45,645 nt of DNA from Colwellia sp. (GCF_013215345.1 NZ_JABSOV010000027.1:1-45645), one strand, 5' to 3'; shown: positions 26,162-36,001, counted from the first letter of the stretch. Numbers and translations are program-made. The notes: a model not told the origin generated them from the sequence alone.

Positions 26162-26671
26162 ATGTCAGATAATATGAAAATACAGCTTCATGATGAAGTT
26201 CAAGATAAGGTGCAAAAAAATACTCAAAAAAAAATAACCAGCCAAGAGCAAACCTTTTTAGTGAGTGATGATAAGGGCAGCCTGCAACTTAACGTTATTC
26301 ATGGCTACTTAACATGTTGTTATTGGTCGAAAGGCATATCAAGGGAGTTGGTTGCAACAGCGATTAGCAACTCCATGTGTTTTGGCTTGTACCTTAATGA
26401 TCGACAAATAGGTTTTGCACGGGTAATTACTGACAAAGCCGCTTTTGCATATTTAGCCGATGTTTTTGTATTGCCTGAATATGGTAATCGTGGCCTAGGC
26501 ACCGCCTTGATAGACTTTATTATGCAGCATAGTGACTTGCAAGGCTTAAGACGGTTTATGTTGTGTACCCTTGATGCCCACGAACTTTATAAAAAGTTTA
26601 CTTTTACTGCTGTCGACAATCCGCAATCAATGATTCAAATCAACAAACCTGGACTTTATTTAACTCAATAA
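26162..26671 (+). CDS. GNAT family N-acetyltransferase
   Basis: A 169-residue protein. The start at 26162 lies one base after the exporter stop, so the two are probably co-translated. The acetyl-CoA-binding motif A is VLPEYGNRGLGTALIDF (R/Q-x-x-G-x-G/A type), preceded by the strand FAYLADVF and followed by LCTLDAHELYKKFTF. The first ~35 residues are polar and lysine/glutamine-rich and are not part of the fold. With the exporter it may acetylate the same small amine or amino acid that is exported, but this is inferred from position only. Confidence 0.87.
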   Translation: MSDNMKIQLHDEVQDKVQKNTQKKITSQEQTFLVSDDKGSLQLNVIHGYLTCCYWSKGISRELVATAISNSMCFGLYLNDRQIGFARVITDKAAFAYLADVFVLPEYGNRGLGTALIDFIMQHSDLQGLRRFMLCTLDAHELYKKFTFTAVDNPQSMIQINKPGLYLTQ

Positions 26672-26694
26672 ATTCCTATAGTGATTTTAGTCAT

Positions 26695-26719
26695 AAAAAA
26701 GCTCTCATGATGAGAGCTT
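26695..26719 (-). terminator. Rho-independent terminator of the beta-propeller gene
   Basis: On the minus strand AAGCTCTCAT-C-ATGAGAGCTT is followed at once by a T run (TTTTTTATGAC). It sits 24 bp past the stop of the beta-propeller lipoprotein gene. The plus strand lacks a T tract. Confidence 0.82.
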
Positions 26720-26742
26720 GGTAAGTAACCTGGGATGTTAAG

Positions 26743-28884
26743 CTAAAATGGCCCCATCACTTGTTCTGGGCTGTGCCATAATGATTTCCAAACTTGCATG
26801 CCATGAATATAATAAACATCGTCATAATGTAATATCGCTCGGTCATCCCAAGCAGAGGCATGATTAAAAGGCCCCTCGGTATCAATGGCATTAACATTGC
26901 CAATATAATTTAATTCAGCACTACTATTACCTTGAGTTATATTGCTGATATCAAATAGGCCAAGGAAATTTTCCTGACTCCATTCGTACACTATCCCCCC
27001 CCCTTCCTGCACATAACTGGTCGTTAACCAACGCTCAAAAGGAAGCGCGATACGATATGAGTCATCTTCAGTCGCTAAAGAAGTAAAAGCATGATAATTA
27101 TATTCAACTGGCGTATAAGCACCTTCAAACACTAAAGAGCGTATTTCTTTTGGCGCTGATAAATCACTGACATCAAATAAACTGACTTTTGCGCCTTGAA
27201 TGAGCGGAAAGTCTTCTGCTGGCAGAGCTTGGCCGTTATTAACTTCGAATATGCCTAAACCAACGTTTTGCCCTATGCCTAATAATAGAGTGGGTGATAC
27301 CGGATGTAGATAAGAAGAATAACCAGGAACCTCTAGTTGGCCCTGAATAACAGGATTCATAGGGTCAGAGAGATCAATTACATACAGTGGATCCGTTGTT
27401 AAAAATGTTACCACATAGGCTAGGTCACCAAAAAACCGGACCGATTTAATATCTTCTAGGACTATGCCGTCATTGTTTACCTTACCTATGGGTTTAGGGT
27501 TACTTGCATTCGGTAACTGAGCAACAAGAGCAAGATTATTATTATTTTGTCTAAGAATATTCAGCTTATGTTGATAACCAGAAAAGCGATCTCCTGCAGT
27601 GGTTATTACCCGTAAATCACCATTATGCTCACTAAACCTTAAGTTAGACATATGCCAGTCAAAACGGCCCGAAATAGTGCCTGATGCAACATAATCAATT
27701 GCGCTGCCATCAAGTGTAAACTTATGAATCACAGAGCTTTGTTCGCTAGCTTTGCTGTCAAAGAAAAATTGGTTTACATAGTTAGTGCTATACAAATAAA
27801 CAGAGGAAGATGTAGCATAAATCCCTTGTACTTGACTATTCACACAGGCAGAGGTCAGCTGCTGCGGATTATTAATATTGATTGCCGTTAACGTTACCAT
27901 GTCATCAAAGCCATCTTTATCAGTGGCATTCTCAGGAAGGTAACAGTCTTCTGCTGTTACTAACGCTCGCTCAATGCCATCTTGGTCACGATATTTAGGC
28001 AATAAGTCACTGATATTAGTATCCATAATGCGGCGGTAGTTTGCCCACTTTTCTGCTTTGCTTTCAGCATAAACTAAACCATCTACTACAGGCGAATAGC
28101 GACTAACCACATATAAGGTATCACCTACTCTGCGGCTATCAACAACAAAACCATCAAAGGTAAGTGAACCTATAGTGCTACTATTTTTTGGCTCGTTAAC
28201 ATTTATCAATGAAACATTAAATTGAGCTTTAGTTGGCATAATAGAGTCCGCGGCAATAGAAGTAGCATTCATATAATCGGCTTGCTCTTGATAAAGATCT
28301 GAAACAGCTACCAAGGTATTATTGTTTAGATATAAGCTGTTAATATTAGACGACGGTAAATTTAAGGGAATACTTGCTGCCTCACTGACATCACCATTAT
28401 TATCTCGGAGCATCACTCTAACAGAGCTTTGAGTCTGCTCCTGTATTGAGCTTTCAAGCATATGAAAATCATATTGATTGTTAGCAATATACATATATTC
28501 GCCGTCATATTTTACTCTATCCCCTTCGGCAACTCCCTGTTGCTGAACATTCGTTTGAGAAAACCCAGTATCACCGGCACTTGCCTTATCAACCAAAGCC
28601 GAACTTTCCAATACGCCATCAACAGCATAGTTATTTTGTTCGCTACGTAAGTAGAGGCCATTTTTAATATATTGCTCAAAAGTAGTAGCTGTTTTGGTTA
28701 CCCCTCTTGCCAAAGGCGTTAAACTCATCTGTAAACCATTGAGTTCTGGAACCTCCTTGATATTGTCATTGTCACTAACACAGCCCGTTAACATTGAGGT
28801 AAACGTAACCAGACTAAGCAGTAAACACAACGCTAATTCAGATCGAGTAAACATCGAGAAAAGCGCAATTTTTTTGTTAAACAT
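26743..28884 (-). CDS. Beta-propeller domain lipoprotein
   Basis: A 713-residue lipoprotein: a signal peptide with lipobox LTGC, then a protein of the secreted 'beta propeller domain' family. The hallmark is TNVQQQGVAEGDRVKYDG just before YMYIANN, followed by repeated blades (SLYLNNNTLVAVSDLYQ, DTLYVVSRYSPVVDG, SSVYLYSTNYV, LAYVVTFLTTDPLYVIDLS). The function of the family is not settled; archaeal and bacterial members are cell-surface proteins. No DGxTGAS motif is present, unlike the two lipoproteins of the 1.8-12.5 kb block. It is divergent from mipA-DUF3019-rstAB, which may control it. AAGGAGAATGAAATA precedes the ATG. Confidence 0.88.
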   Translation of the reverse strand: MFNKKIALFSMFTRSELALCLLLSLVTFTSMLTGCVSDNDNIKEVPELNGLQMSLTPLARGVTKTATTFEQYIKNGLYLRSEQNNYAVDGVLESSALVDKASAGDTGFSQTNVQQQGVAEGDRVKYDGEYMYIANNQYDFHMLESSIQEQTQSSVRVMLRDNNGDVSEAASIPLNLPSSNINSLYLNNNTLVAVSDLYQEQADYMNATSIAADSIMPTKAQFNVSLINVNEPKNSSTIGSLTFDGFVVDSRRVGDTLYVVSRYSPVVDGLVYAESKAEKWANYRRIMDTNISDLLPKYRDQDGIERALVTAEDCYLPENATDKDGFDDMVTLTAININNPQQLTSACVNSQVQGIYATSSSVYLYSTNYVNQFFFDSKASEQSSVIHKFTLDGSAIDYVASGTISGRFDWHMSNLRFSEHNGDLRVITTAGDRFSGYQHKLNILRQNNNNLALVAQLPNASNPKPIGKVNNDGIVLEDIKSVRFFGDLAYVVTFLTTDPLYVIDLSDPMNPVIQGQLEVPGYSSYLHPVSPTLLLGIGQNVGLGIFEVNNGQALPAEDFPLIQGAKVSLFDVSDLSAPKEIRSLVFEGAYTPVEYNYHAFTSLATEDDSYRIALPFERWLTTSYVQEGGGIVYEWSQENFLGLFDISNITQGNSSAELNYIGNVNAIDTEGPFNHASAWDDRAILHYDDVYYIHGMQVWKSLWHSPEQVMGPF

Positions 28885-29043
28885 TATTTCATTCTCCTTT
28901 GTTATGTTTAAATTTACTTTACCGAATGTCAGTAATAATTCCGTTGTCAGGTGCTACCAAATGTAACCTTGTGTAATCGGCAGTGACCCACTCTTGCTTC
29001 AGTGTTAACTTATAGGCAATACCATTGCTATTCACTAGAAGTC

Positions 29044-29943
29044 ATGAAATTGAAGTATTTAATTTTCCTACTATTTATCATTAGCCCGTCAGTATATGCA
29101 CAATGTTCACCTGCAGATAGCGACTGTGTGCCCGTGGGTGAGTGGCAATTCTCCATTGCTTTGGGTGCTGGTGTTATCACCAACCCGCTAAATGATGGCG
29201 ATAATATCCCCTTAGTTATAGTACCCAACTTTAGTTATTATGGAGAGAAAGTATTTATAGATAACAATGCCTTAGGCTTTACATTTTACGAAAGCGATGC
29301 TTTGTCATTTAGCGCGATTAGTCAGATTAATCGAGAGAATTCATTTTTTGAGCGTTGGCACCCCAATAATATTTTCGTTAATACCCTCTCTAACAGCATA
29401 GTAAGCGAAGCTCAATTCGATGAAGCCATCGATGCCATAGAAGGTACAGGTAAGACTGAGACTGATATTATTGAAGTGGAACTCGGTCAAGTACAAGAAC
29501 GAAAGTGGGCATTCGATGCAGGTTTGCAAGTGAATTGGTTTTTCTTCCAGCACAGTCATTTTCAAGTTAAGTTATTGCATAATATCAATAATATTTATAA
29601 TGGCTTAAATGCTCAGCTAGCATTAGAGCAGCCATTTACTTTCAGTACGATACCCAACAACCTGCTAACCCTGACCATAGGGGCTAATTGGCAAAGCAAA
29701 GAACAAGTTGATTATTACTATGGCATTGATGAAAAAGATAATGTTGTCGATGAATTATATTATCAGGGTAAAGCAAGTTTAAGCCCTTACTTTAAGTTTA
29801 TTAACCAATATGCCATTAACGAAAATTGGTCGGTGAAATTAACGCTACAAAGAGAGTGGTTAGACAGTTCTCTGACCAATAGTCCTCTGGTACATGATGA
29901 TGTTATTGATACCTTTTTTATGGGGGTAGAATATGCGCTGTAA
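29044..29943 (+). CDS. MipA/OmpV family outer-membrane protein
   Basis: A 299-residue protein from 29044 (the frame is open from 29002, but the signal peptide LKYLIFLLFIISPSVYAQ starts here). It has the pattern of a MipA/OmpV beta-barrel: GEWQFSIALGAGVITNPLNDG near the N terminus, LVIVPNFSYYGEKVFIDNNA, and a terminal segment with aromatic residues (FFMGVEYAL). MipA binds MltA and PBP1B in E. coli, while OmpV-like members are porins or adhesins. The next gene overlaps its last 11 bases, so the two are coupled. Likely induced by the linked two-component pair. Confidence 0.87.
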   Translation: MKLKYLIFLLFIISPSVYAQCSPADSDCVPVGEWQFSIALGAGVITNPLNDGDNIPLVIVPNFSYYGEKVFIDNNALGFTFYESDALSFSAISQINRENSFFERWHPNNIFVNTLSNSIVSEAQFDEAIDAIEGTGKTETDIIEVELGQVQERKWAFDAGLQVNWFFFQHSHFQVKLLHNINNIYNGLNAQLALEQPFTFSTIPNNLLTLTIGANWQSKEQVDYYYGIDEKDNVVDELYYQGKASLSPYFKFINQYAINENWSVKLTLQREWLDSSLTNSPLVHDDVIDTFFMGVEYAL

Positions 29944-30337
29944 TAGCTGGGCAATTTTACTCATTTTGAGCTTTGCTACATTGCCCGCTCTTGCTGCTGA
30001 TGAAAATGCTGAAAATACCGGTGGTGTTGAATTTTCAATAAAACCGTTAGTGTGTATTGTTAAAAAACCAGGAGATGCCTGTAGCATGACAGCAACGGTT
30101 AGTTGGCAAGCACCAAAAGCCATCAACAGTTGCCTTTATCAAGGCATAACCAAAGTGGCCTGTTGGCTTAAGCAAAAAACGATTAAAGCTGTCATTGAAA
30201 TCAACATTGAGGAAAACATGGTATATACCTTAAAAGATGATAATCACCATATTATTGCCAAGCAATTGATCACTATCAATAGCAGCCTTGCTAAAAAATA
30301 TCGACGCCGTTTGCGCTCGGGCTGGAGTCTATTTTAA
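29933..30337 (+). CDS. DUF3019 secreted protein
   Basis: A 134-residue exported protein. After a signal peptide (WAILLILSFATLPALAADE) comes a small Ig-like sandwich with four cysteines (LVCIVKKPGDACSMTATVSW, NSCLYQG, KVACWL), typical of DUF3019. It begins inside the 3' end of mipA and its stop shares a base with the response regulator start (TAATG). DUF3019, mipA and a two-component pair recur together in marine gammaproteobacteria. Its biochemical role is unknown; the tight coupling suggests a periplasmic partner of the barrel or a signal-modulating subunit. Confidence 0.82.
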   Translation: MRCNSWAILLILSFATLPALAADENAENTGGVEFSIKPLVCIVKKPGDACSMTATVSWQAPKAINSCLYQGITKVACWLKQKTIKAVIEINIEENMVYTLKDDNHHIIAKQLITINSSLAKKYRRRLRSGWSLF

Positions 30338-31029
30338 TGTTGCATATTTTATTAGTTGAGGATGATGTGCGTCTTGCCAGCCTTATCCAGCAATTTCTAC
30401 AAGCAAACAACTTTAGAGTAACTGTATTACATAGCGGTGAACAAGCACCTGCGTTTATTCTAGCCAAACAACCCGATGTAGTTATTCTTGATATTATGCT
30501 GCCCAAACTCGACGGTTTTAGTATTTGCCGACGAGTAAGGAAAAAATTTACTAAACCGATACTCTTTCTTACCGCCAAAGACAGTGATTTAGACCATGTC
30601 ATCGGCTTAGAAATAGGCGCTGATGACTATATCATCAAACCTGTAGTGCCTCATGTACTGCTCGCTAGAATCAATATGGTATTAAGGCGCACACAAAACA
30701 CCAAGGCGACAGAGCAAGACAGCCTTAAAATTGGCCAACTCAGTATTGATAAAAAATCCCGTCAAGTGCATTTAAATAAAGAACATATTGAGCTAACTAG
30801 CCATGAGTTTGAATTACTTTGGCTACTGGCCAATAACCCCGACGAGCCGCAAAGTCGTGATTTTATCCATCAAGAAATGATAGGCCGCGATTACGATGGT
30901 TTTGATCGCAGTGTTGATGTAAGAGTTTCGCGTTTGCGTAAAAAATTAGCTGATGATACCCAAAAGCCTTATAAAATAATGACCATTTGGGGCAAGGGGT
31001 ATTTATTTTGCTCCTCTGCATGGCAATAA
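30337..31029 (+). CDS. rstA: OmpR-family response regulator, RstA-like
   Basis: A 230-residue regulator. The receiver domain (1-120) has the acidic pair in LLVEDDVRLAS, the phosphorylated Asp in VVILDIMLPKLDG, the conserved Thr in ILFLTAKDSD and Lys in YIIKPVVP. The winged-helix output (135-230) has ELTSHEFELLWLLA and RSVDVRVSRLRKKL. The DYIIKP...PHVLLAR stretch resembles E. coli RstA. It is the third gene in a row with overlapping starts, so its translation is coupled to DUF3019. It presumably controls its own operon and possibly the divergent beta-propeller gene. Confidence 0.9.
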   Translation: MLHILLVEDDVRLASLIQQFLQANNFRVTVLHSGEQAPAFILAKQPDVVILDIMLPKLDGFSICRRVRKKFTKPILFLTAKDSDLDHVIGLEIGADDYIIKPVVPHVLLARINMVLRRTQNTKATEQDSLKIGQLSIDKKSRQVHLNKEHIELTSHEFELLWLLANNPDEPQSRDFIHQEMIGRDYDGFDRSVDVRVSRLRKKLADDTQKPYKIMTIWGKGYLFCSSAWQ

Positions 31030-31072
31030 TACCACACGGCCTAACTCGATAATATTTGGATAAAAACTCACC

Positions 31073-32371
31073 ATGATAAAGTTATTTATCAGTTTATATT
31101 TGGCAATAGTCATAGGGTTACTCAGCATCAACTGGGGCTCTGAATTGTTATGGCAACATTTAACACTAACTGACGAAAGTGAAAATATTTCTGAAATTCA
31201 ACAAGCGGTGAATATTGCCAAAGCACTGCCTGCACTGATCGGAAACGATACTGAAAAAGTGCAGCTTTTTACCCAACAATCTAGCATTGCGCTGGCAATA
31301 ATTTCACTAGATGACATTGCCTGGTTAAGTGAGCAAAAATCACGCCTGCTAGAGGGTGAAGCCGTGGTTATTTATGATCATCAGCAACGTCCGCTCATTT
31401 ATCTGCACGCAAATAAGAGGCAAGAAAATAATAACAGCAGCCTATATCAAATTGGGCCCCTAGAGGTCAATCACCACGCAGACAACAGCCATGAAAATAC
31501 TCAATTAAAATATATTATCTTAGCTATTTCCTATCTGTTACTAGCTGCTTTTATCGCACTATGGATCCGTCCTATTTGGCTAGATTTAGTCAAGTTAAAA
31601 CAAATGGCCAGTGATATTTCTTCAGGTAATCTCGCCATAAGCTGTAAGATAAATAAAAGTTCTCCAACCGCAATAGTGGTGCAAACTTTTCAAGATATGG
31701 CAAAACGTATTACCAAATTACTGCTAGAGCAAACCCAATTGGTAAATGCCGTGTCTCATGAATTAAGAACACCTATGTCCAGGCTTAGGTTTTCTTTGGC
31801 CATGTTAGATAATGCTAAGCCAGAGCAAGTCGCGGGGATTACCAGCGACTTACAAGAAATGGAAACTCTCGTCGATGAAATGCTCAATTATTCTCGTATC
31901 GAAACCCTTGAACAAGCGCATAGTAAAACCATGGTTAACATTAATGAGCTGTTAGTAAATCAAGTAGAGAAGCAAAAACGCAGTACAGATAAAACGTTAA
32001 CACTTACACTGCAAGATGATCTTTATTGTTTATGTAACGGACATCTAATAGAGCGAGCCAGCCAAAACTTAATTACTAATGCGATTCGTTATGCCGATAG
32101 CCTAGTTGAAATTAGAGCGAGCATGCAAAATAATCAACTCATTATTTCAGTGAGCGATAATGGCAAAGGTATTGATAAAAAGGATCGAGAAAGTATCTTC
32201 CAAGCTTTTACCCGTTTAGATAAAAGTAGGAACAAAGAACAAGGTGGCTTTGGCCTAGGTCTCGCCATAGTTAAAAGAATTATGGACTGGCATAAAGGCC
32301 AGTGCACTATTGAAAAGTCCGACATGGGCGGAGCAAACTTTAGTTTAACCATCCCGCTAGATAAAGCGTAA
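31073..32371 (+). CDS. rstB: Membrane sensor histidine kinase, RstB-like
   Basis: A 432-residue kinase. TM1 lies near residues 3-20 (LFISLYLAIVIGLLSI), then a ~125-residue periplasmic sensor, TM2 (YIILAISYLLLAAFIALWI), a HAMP linker, the H box VSHELRTPMSRLRF with the phospho-accepting His, the N box NLITNAIRYA, and G boxes (VSDNGKGIDKKD, GGFGLGLAIVKRI). All catalytic elements are present. It is paired with the RstA-like regulator 43 bp upstream. The HELRTP-x-x-RLRF signature fits the RstB group. The signal is unknown, but the MipA and DUF3019 genes it is cotranscribed with point to an envelope cue. Confidence 0.9.
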   Translation: MIKLFISLYLAIVIGLLSINWGSELLWQHLTLTDESENISEIQQAVNIAKALPALIGNDTEKVQLFTQQSSIALAIISLDDIAWLSEQKSRLLEGEAVVIYDHQQRPLIYLHANKRQENNNSSLYQIGPLEVNHHADNSHENTQLKYIILAISYLLLAAFIALWIRPIWLDLVKLKQMASDISSGNLAISCKINKSSPTAIVVQTFQDMAKRITKLLLEQTQLVNAVSHELRTPMSRLRFSLAMLDNAKPEQVAGITSDLQEMETLVDEMLNYSRIETLEQAHSKTMVNINELLVNQVEKQKRSTDKTLTLTLQDDLYCLCNGHLIERASQNLITNAIRYADSLVEIRASMQNNQLIISVSDNGKGIDKKDRESIFQAFTRLDKSRNKEQGGFGLGLAIVKRIMDWHKGQCTIEKSDMGGANFSLTIPLDKA

Positions 32372-32536
32372 ACATTACGGCTATCAACCATATTTTTGCT
32401 GTTCACTCAAGGTTAACTTGGGTATGCCCAGTTATTCCCGGCAATTATGTTAAGAACAAATTGATAAATAACAGAATCTTGACTTAACCTTAGTCGTGTC
32501 TACGCTTTTATATACACCTAGTAATTTTGAGACGTC

Positions 32537-33583
32537 ATGACAATACTTTCCCCTAACACTACCAATAAAGTTGCTAATAATATTACTGAATTAATCGGCA
32601 ATACCGATTTATTACGCATCAATAGCCTGAGCAACCTAACTGGCTGTGAAATATTGTTAAAATGTGAGCAGCAAAACCCGGGAGGCTCAATTAAAGACCG
32701 AGCGGCATTACAGTTAGTGAAAGACGCCATAGAAAGTGGTTATCTAAAACCCGGCATGACCATAGTCGAGGGAACCGCTGGCAATACCGGTATTGGCTTA
32801 GCCCTTGTTGCCAAAGCCCTAGGTTTTAATATGTTAGCAGTAATGCCTAAAGGACAAGCGCTGTATGATGCGCAATTGTTTTTAGTTGATGCCTGCCCCT
32901 TTGCTGATCCTAAACATTTTTATCATACCGCCAAACAACTTGGTGAACAGCGTGGCGATTATTGGTGGGCTGATCAGTTTGAAAATACCAGTAATTGTAA
33001 AGCCCATTACCTCAATACCGGACCCGAAATTTGGCAACAAACCCAAGGCCATATTGACGCACTGGTTTCTGTCGTTGGTACTGGCGGTACTATAGCGGGT
33101 AACTCAAGGTATTTATCAGAGCAGAACCCGCAATTACAAACTTGGTTGGTTGATCCCCACGGCTCTGGTATTTATCACTATTTAAAAACCGGCCAGTATC
33201 AAGCGAACGGCAGTTCGTTTACCGAAGGCATCGGCATTATGCGTAGTGTCGAAAATTTCCGTCAGGCCAAGATAAATAAAGCCATTAGCTTACCGGATCA
33301 AGACTTGGTGACTATTTCCCGAGAGCTCAGCCAACTAGATGGTATCTTACTCGGCAGTAGCTCTGCATTAAACGTTGCCGGTGCGCTATATGCAGCAGCA
33401 AAAATGGGCCCAGGCAAAACTATTGTCACCTTTTGCTGTGACTTAGCGGAGCGCTCTTACGACAAACTTTATAATCCCGAATTCCTAAAAGAAAAGAAAA
33501 TTACTGTTGATCATGAAACGCTAGCCAGCATGTTTGAACGTTATCAAGCCGAGCCAGCTAACGTGGTGATTACAGTGCGCTAA
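32537..33583 (+). CDS. Cysteine synthase-like PLP enzyme with a shortened loop
   Basis: A 348-residue fold type II PLP enzyme. The PLP lysine lies in PGGSIKDRAAL, the substrate loop in EGTAGNTGIGL, the phosphate loop in VGTGGTIAG and the late serine loop in LLGSSSALN. It resembles the CysK-related group with a PCPFADPNHFYH-type segment. In this protein MPKGQ runs almost directly into ALYDAQLFLVDACPF. Relatives as I recall them carry about 8-9 more residues there (a Q-x-E-K-I-x-x-L type helix), so an in-frame deletion of roughly 25 bases near 32855 is suspected. Whether the enzyme still works is uncertain. It is monocistronic. Confidence 0.8.
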   Translation: MTILSPNTTNKVANNITELIGNTDLLRINSLSNLTGCEILLKCEQQNPGGSIKDRAALQLVKDAIESGYLKPGMTIVEGTAGNTGIGLALVAKALGFNMLAVMPKGQALYDAQLFLVDACPFADPKHFYHTAKQLGEQRGDYWWADQFENTSNCKAHYLNTGPEIWQQTQGHIDALVSVVGTGGTIAGNSRYLSEQNPQLQTWLVDPHGSGIYHYLKTGQYQANGSSFTEGIGIMRSVENFRQAKINKAISLPDQDLVTISRELSQLDGILLGSSSALNVAGALYAAAKMGPGKTIVTFCCDLAERSYDKLYNPEFLKEKKITVDHETLASMFERYQAEPANVVITVR

Positions 33584-33613
33584 TTACAGTGAGGTAAGTG
33601 AAGTAAAATAAAT

Positions 33614-33840
33614 AACCTCAACTCGGGTTAATGAATGTTTCAATTTCACCAAGTAGTCATTTATATCAATAGGTTGCAAGAATCACTGAAGATATTACCT
33701 ATTTGTATCGCTCAATTTTGATAGTTTAGTGTCTAACAAGGCGGTTTTGTGTACCAATAACTGGTTATTGGTAACAGAGCCAACGCAGGTAGGCGCTAAA
33801 ATAGCTTATTGAGTAACTTTGCTTATCCCGAGCTGAGGTT
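33614..33840. mobile_element. Inverted-repeat element (227 bp), MITE-like
   Basis: The left end AACCTCAACTCGGGTTAA (33614-33631) and the reverse complement of the right end (33823-33840), AACCTCAGCTCGGGATAA, agree at 16 of 18 positions. The interior codes for nothing and lies in the gap between two convergent genes. Size and terminal repeats fit a miniature inverted-repeat element, different from the TATACCC family at 12830 and 41865. It ends 9 bp before the mnmH stop. Confidence 0.6.
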
Positions 33841-33848
33841 AAATAACA

Positions 33849-34970
33849 CTAATGAGCCAAAACGAGCTCATTTTGTAAAAAAGATAAACATTGGGCATTA
33901 TTGCCACGAAAAATTATTCTTTCGGCCTTTAGTCCTAATTGGTATTGATACATAGGATCATAGTATTCGCTGAGCAAAGGTTTTAACCAATCAAAATGAT
34001 AGTGAAGTTGACCATTTTTCTGTTGGATTAAGGCCGTACTCTGTATTGCCTTTAATTGGCCGTAACGCTCGGTGCCAAGGCGCTTTCGTACTTTGAACAG
34101 GCCTTGCTCTAAATACTGACTAAAGGCGACAAAGCCTTGTTCAACACCATATTTAGCTTGGTATTGGGCTGTCATTTTTATGATGTATTCTTGATAAATA
34201 TGCTCAAGTCGATAATCTAAGCTTTCTTCAAGTACCACTAGTGGCGCTAATGCCATAGATTTTCTTAAGCTATCCGGTAAATGAATGCTGCCAATTGCCC
34301 TGCCTTCATCTTCTAAGAGCAAGGTTTGCTCTGAGTTATAGTTACCCGTGATGTATTGTTCAACTAGCTTATTTTCAAAATTTATTTGATTTGATTGTCT
34401 GGTAACGAAGCCGCCAAAACTCGAACCTCGATGACCCGCTGCCCCTTCTAAATCTAAACTGTTAACACAATGGCTTAGAAAAGGCGTTTTGCCACAGCCA
34501 GTATTGCCGGCTAAAATCATCAATGGCTGTAATGCTAATTTGTCCAGTTCGTTCAGTAAAAACTGACGAAGGGCTTTATAACCACCGGTAAGCAGTGGAT
34601 AGTTAACACCCGATTCCTTTAACCAACGCTGTACCGTTTGCGAACGTAAACCGCCGCGAAAACAATATAAATAGCCTTGTGGATTTTCCCGAGCAAAGTC
34701 TTGCCATTGTGCCAGCCGACTCGATTTTGTCTGCCCTGAAACTAAGCTATTGCCTAGAGTGATGGCAGCCGCTTGGCCATTTTTTTTATAACAAAGGCCT
34801 ACTTCCGCTCGTTCATCGTTATTCATCAGAGGGTAACTTATCGACTGATTAAAAGCGCCCTTTTCAAATTCAATTGGCGCCCGTACATCCATTAAAGGGA
34901 TTTTATTACGAATAATAGCGCTAAAATCTGCGCTGTTGGCTCGCTCTATTGTTGAAGTATTGATGGTCAT
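33849..34970 (-). CDS. mnmH: tRNA 2-selenouridine synthase
   Basis: A 373-residue protein (E. coli SelU/MnmH is 364). The N-terminal rhodanese domain (residues ~1-130) carries the active cysteine in [10 protein letters not shown]; the C-terminal domain has a P-loop, [11 protein letters not shown], followed by [12 protein letters not shown]. It replaces sulfur with selenium in the wobble 2-thiouridine of Lys, Glu and Gln tRNAs, using selenophosphate. The start overlaps the selD stop by one base (TAATG), so the two are translationally coupled and selenophosphate supply and use are made together. No selA or selB is in the window, so selenoprotein synthesis cannot be judged. Confidence 0.95.
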   Translation of the reverse strand: MTINTSTIERANSADFSAIIRNKIPLMDVRAPIEFEKGAFNQSISYPLMNNDERAEVGLCYKKNGQAAAITLGNSLVSGQTKSSRLAQWQDFARENPQGYLYCFRGGLRSQTVQRWLKESGVNYPLLTGGYKALRQFLLNELDKLALQPLMILAGNTGCGKTPFLSHCVNSLDLEGAAGHRGSSFGGFVTRQSNQINFENKLVEQYITGNYNSEQTLLLEDEGRAIGSIHLPDSLRKSMALAPLVVLEESLDYRLEHIYQEYIIKMTAQYQAKYGVEQGFVAFSQYLEQGLFKVRKRLGTERYGQLKAIQSTALIQQKNGQLHYHFDWLKPLLSEYYDPMYQYQLGLKAERIIFRGNNAQCLSFLQNELVLAH

Positions 34971-36001
34971 TACAACAAGCTCACGGTTGGTGAAGTTGCC
35001 GCCACTAGCTCACCAATAGGTTGTAGGTTAAGGCCATTATCTCGACATAGCGCTTCAAATTCGTCTTTGCCTTGTGGTTGAACTGCCACAAGTAAACCGC
35101 CACTGGTTTGAGGATCGCACAAAAGTATTCTTTGCTTAGCGCTTAACGGCCCAACGTGTTCACCATAACTGTCAAAATTTCGCTCACAGCCACCAGGTAT
35201 ACAGCCTTGGTCAATATAATCATTGACGAAGTCCATAAAGGGTACTTGCTCAAAATCGATAACAGCAGCAACATCACTGCCTTGACACATTTCCAATAGA
35301 TGTCCTAAAAGTGCAAAGCCAGTCACATCAGTCATAGCCGTAACAACATCCAGTGCTGCAAACTTCTGTCCAATAGTATTTAAGGTTTTCATCACTTGTG
35401 GTGCTAGTTGTGTGTGTTCAGGTAACAGTTTCCCTTGTTTTTCAGCCGTGGTCATAATGCCAATACCTAACGGCTTAGTTAAATACAAAAGATCGCCAAC
35501 CCCTGCGGTATTGTTGCGCTTAATCTGCGCATTATTGATCAGACCAGTAACGGCTAAGCCAAAAATTGGCTCAGGCGCATCAATGGAATGGCCGCCCGCT
35601 AACGGGATCCCCGCCTCAGCACAGATCATTCTTGCTCCATCAAGCACTTGTTGGGCTATTTCTGGCGCTAAAAGTTTTACTGGCCAGCCCAAAATAGCTA
35701 TCGCCATTAGCGGCTTTCCGCCCATGGCATAAATATCGCTAATGGCATTACAGGCGGCAATTTTACCAAAGTCAGTAGGATCATCGACAATGGGCATAAA
35801 AAAATCAGTGGTTGAGATCACGGCTTGATCATTACCAATATCAAAAACAGCCGCGTCATCTTTGGTGCTATTACCCACTAAAAGTGCGTTATTCTCGGGT
35901 AAAGCCAGTGATGACTTTAGCATCACATCAAGTACCGACGGCGAAATTTTACAGCCACAGCCTGCGCCGTGTGAGTATTGGGTCAAACGAATTTTTGTCA
36001 T
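34970..36001 (-). CDS. selD: Selenide, water dikinase (selenophosphate synthase)
   Basis: A 343-residue SelD, close to the usual 347. The N terminus has [11 protein letters not shown] with the catalytic Cys and Lys (Cys, not selenocysteine). Further marks are [43 protein letters not shown] and [13 protein letters not shown]. It makes selenophosphate from selenide and ATP. It is the first gene of the selD-mnmH pair, whose ends overlap. ATG at 36001; no strong ribosome site is visible, but homology begins at residue 3. Confidence 0.95.
   Translation of the reverse strand: MTKIRLTQYSHGAGCGCKISPSVLDVMLKSSLALPENNALLVGNSTKDDAAVFDIGNDQAVISTTDFFMPIVDDPTDFGKIAACNAISDIYAMGGKPLMAIAILGWPVKLLAPEIAQQVLDGARMICAEAGIPLAGGHSIDAPEPIFGLAVTGLINNAQIKRNNTAGVGDLLYLTKPLGIGIMTTAEKQGKLLPEHTQLAPQVMKTLNTIGQKFAALDVVTAMTDVTGFALLGHLLEMCQGSDVAAVIDFEQVPFMDFVNDYIDQGCIPGGCERNFDSYGEHVGPLSAKQRILLCDPQTSGGLLVAVQPQGKDEFEALCRDNGLNLQPIGELVAATSPTVSLL

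Noticed and set aside
26743-28884. Possible member of the flavinylated propeller class
   Set aside because: No D-x-x-S/T-G-A-S/T motif is present in the protein, and no apbE is adjacent.
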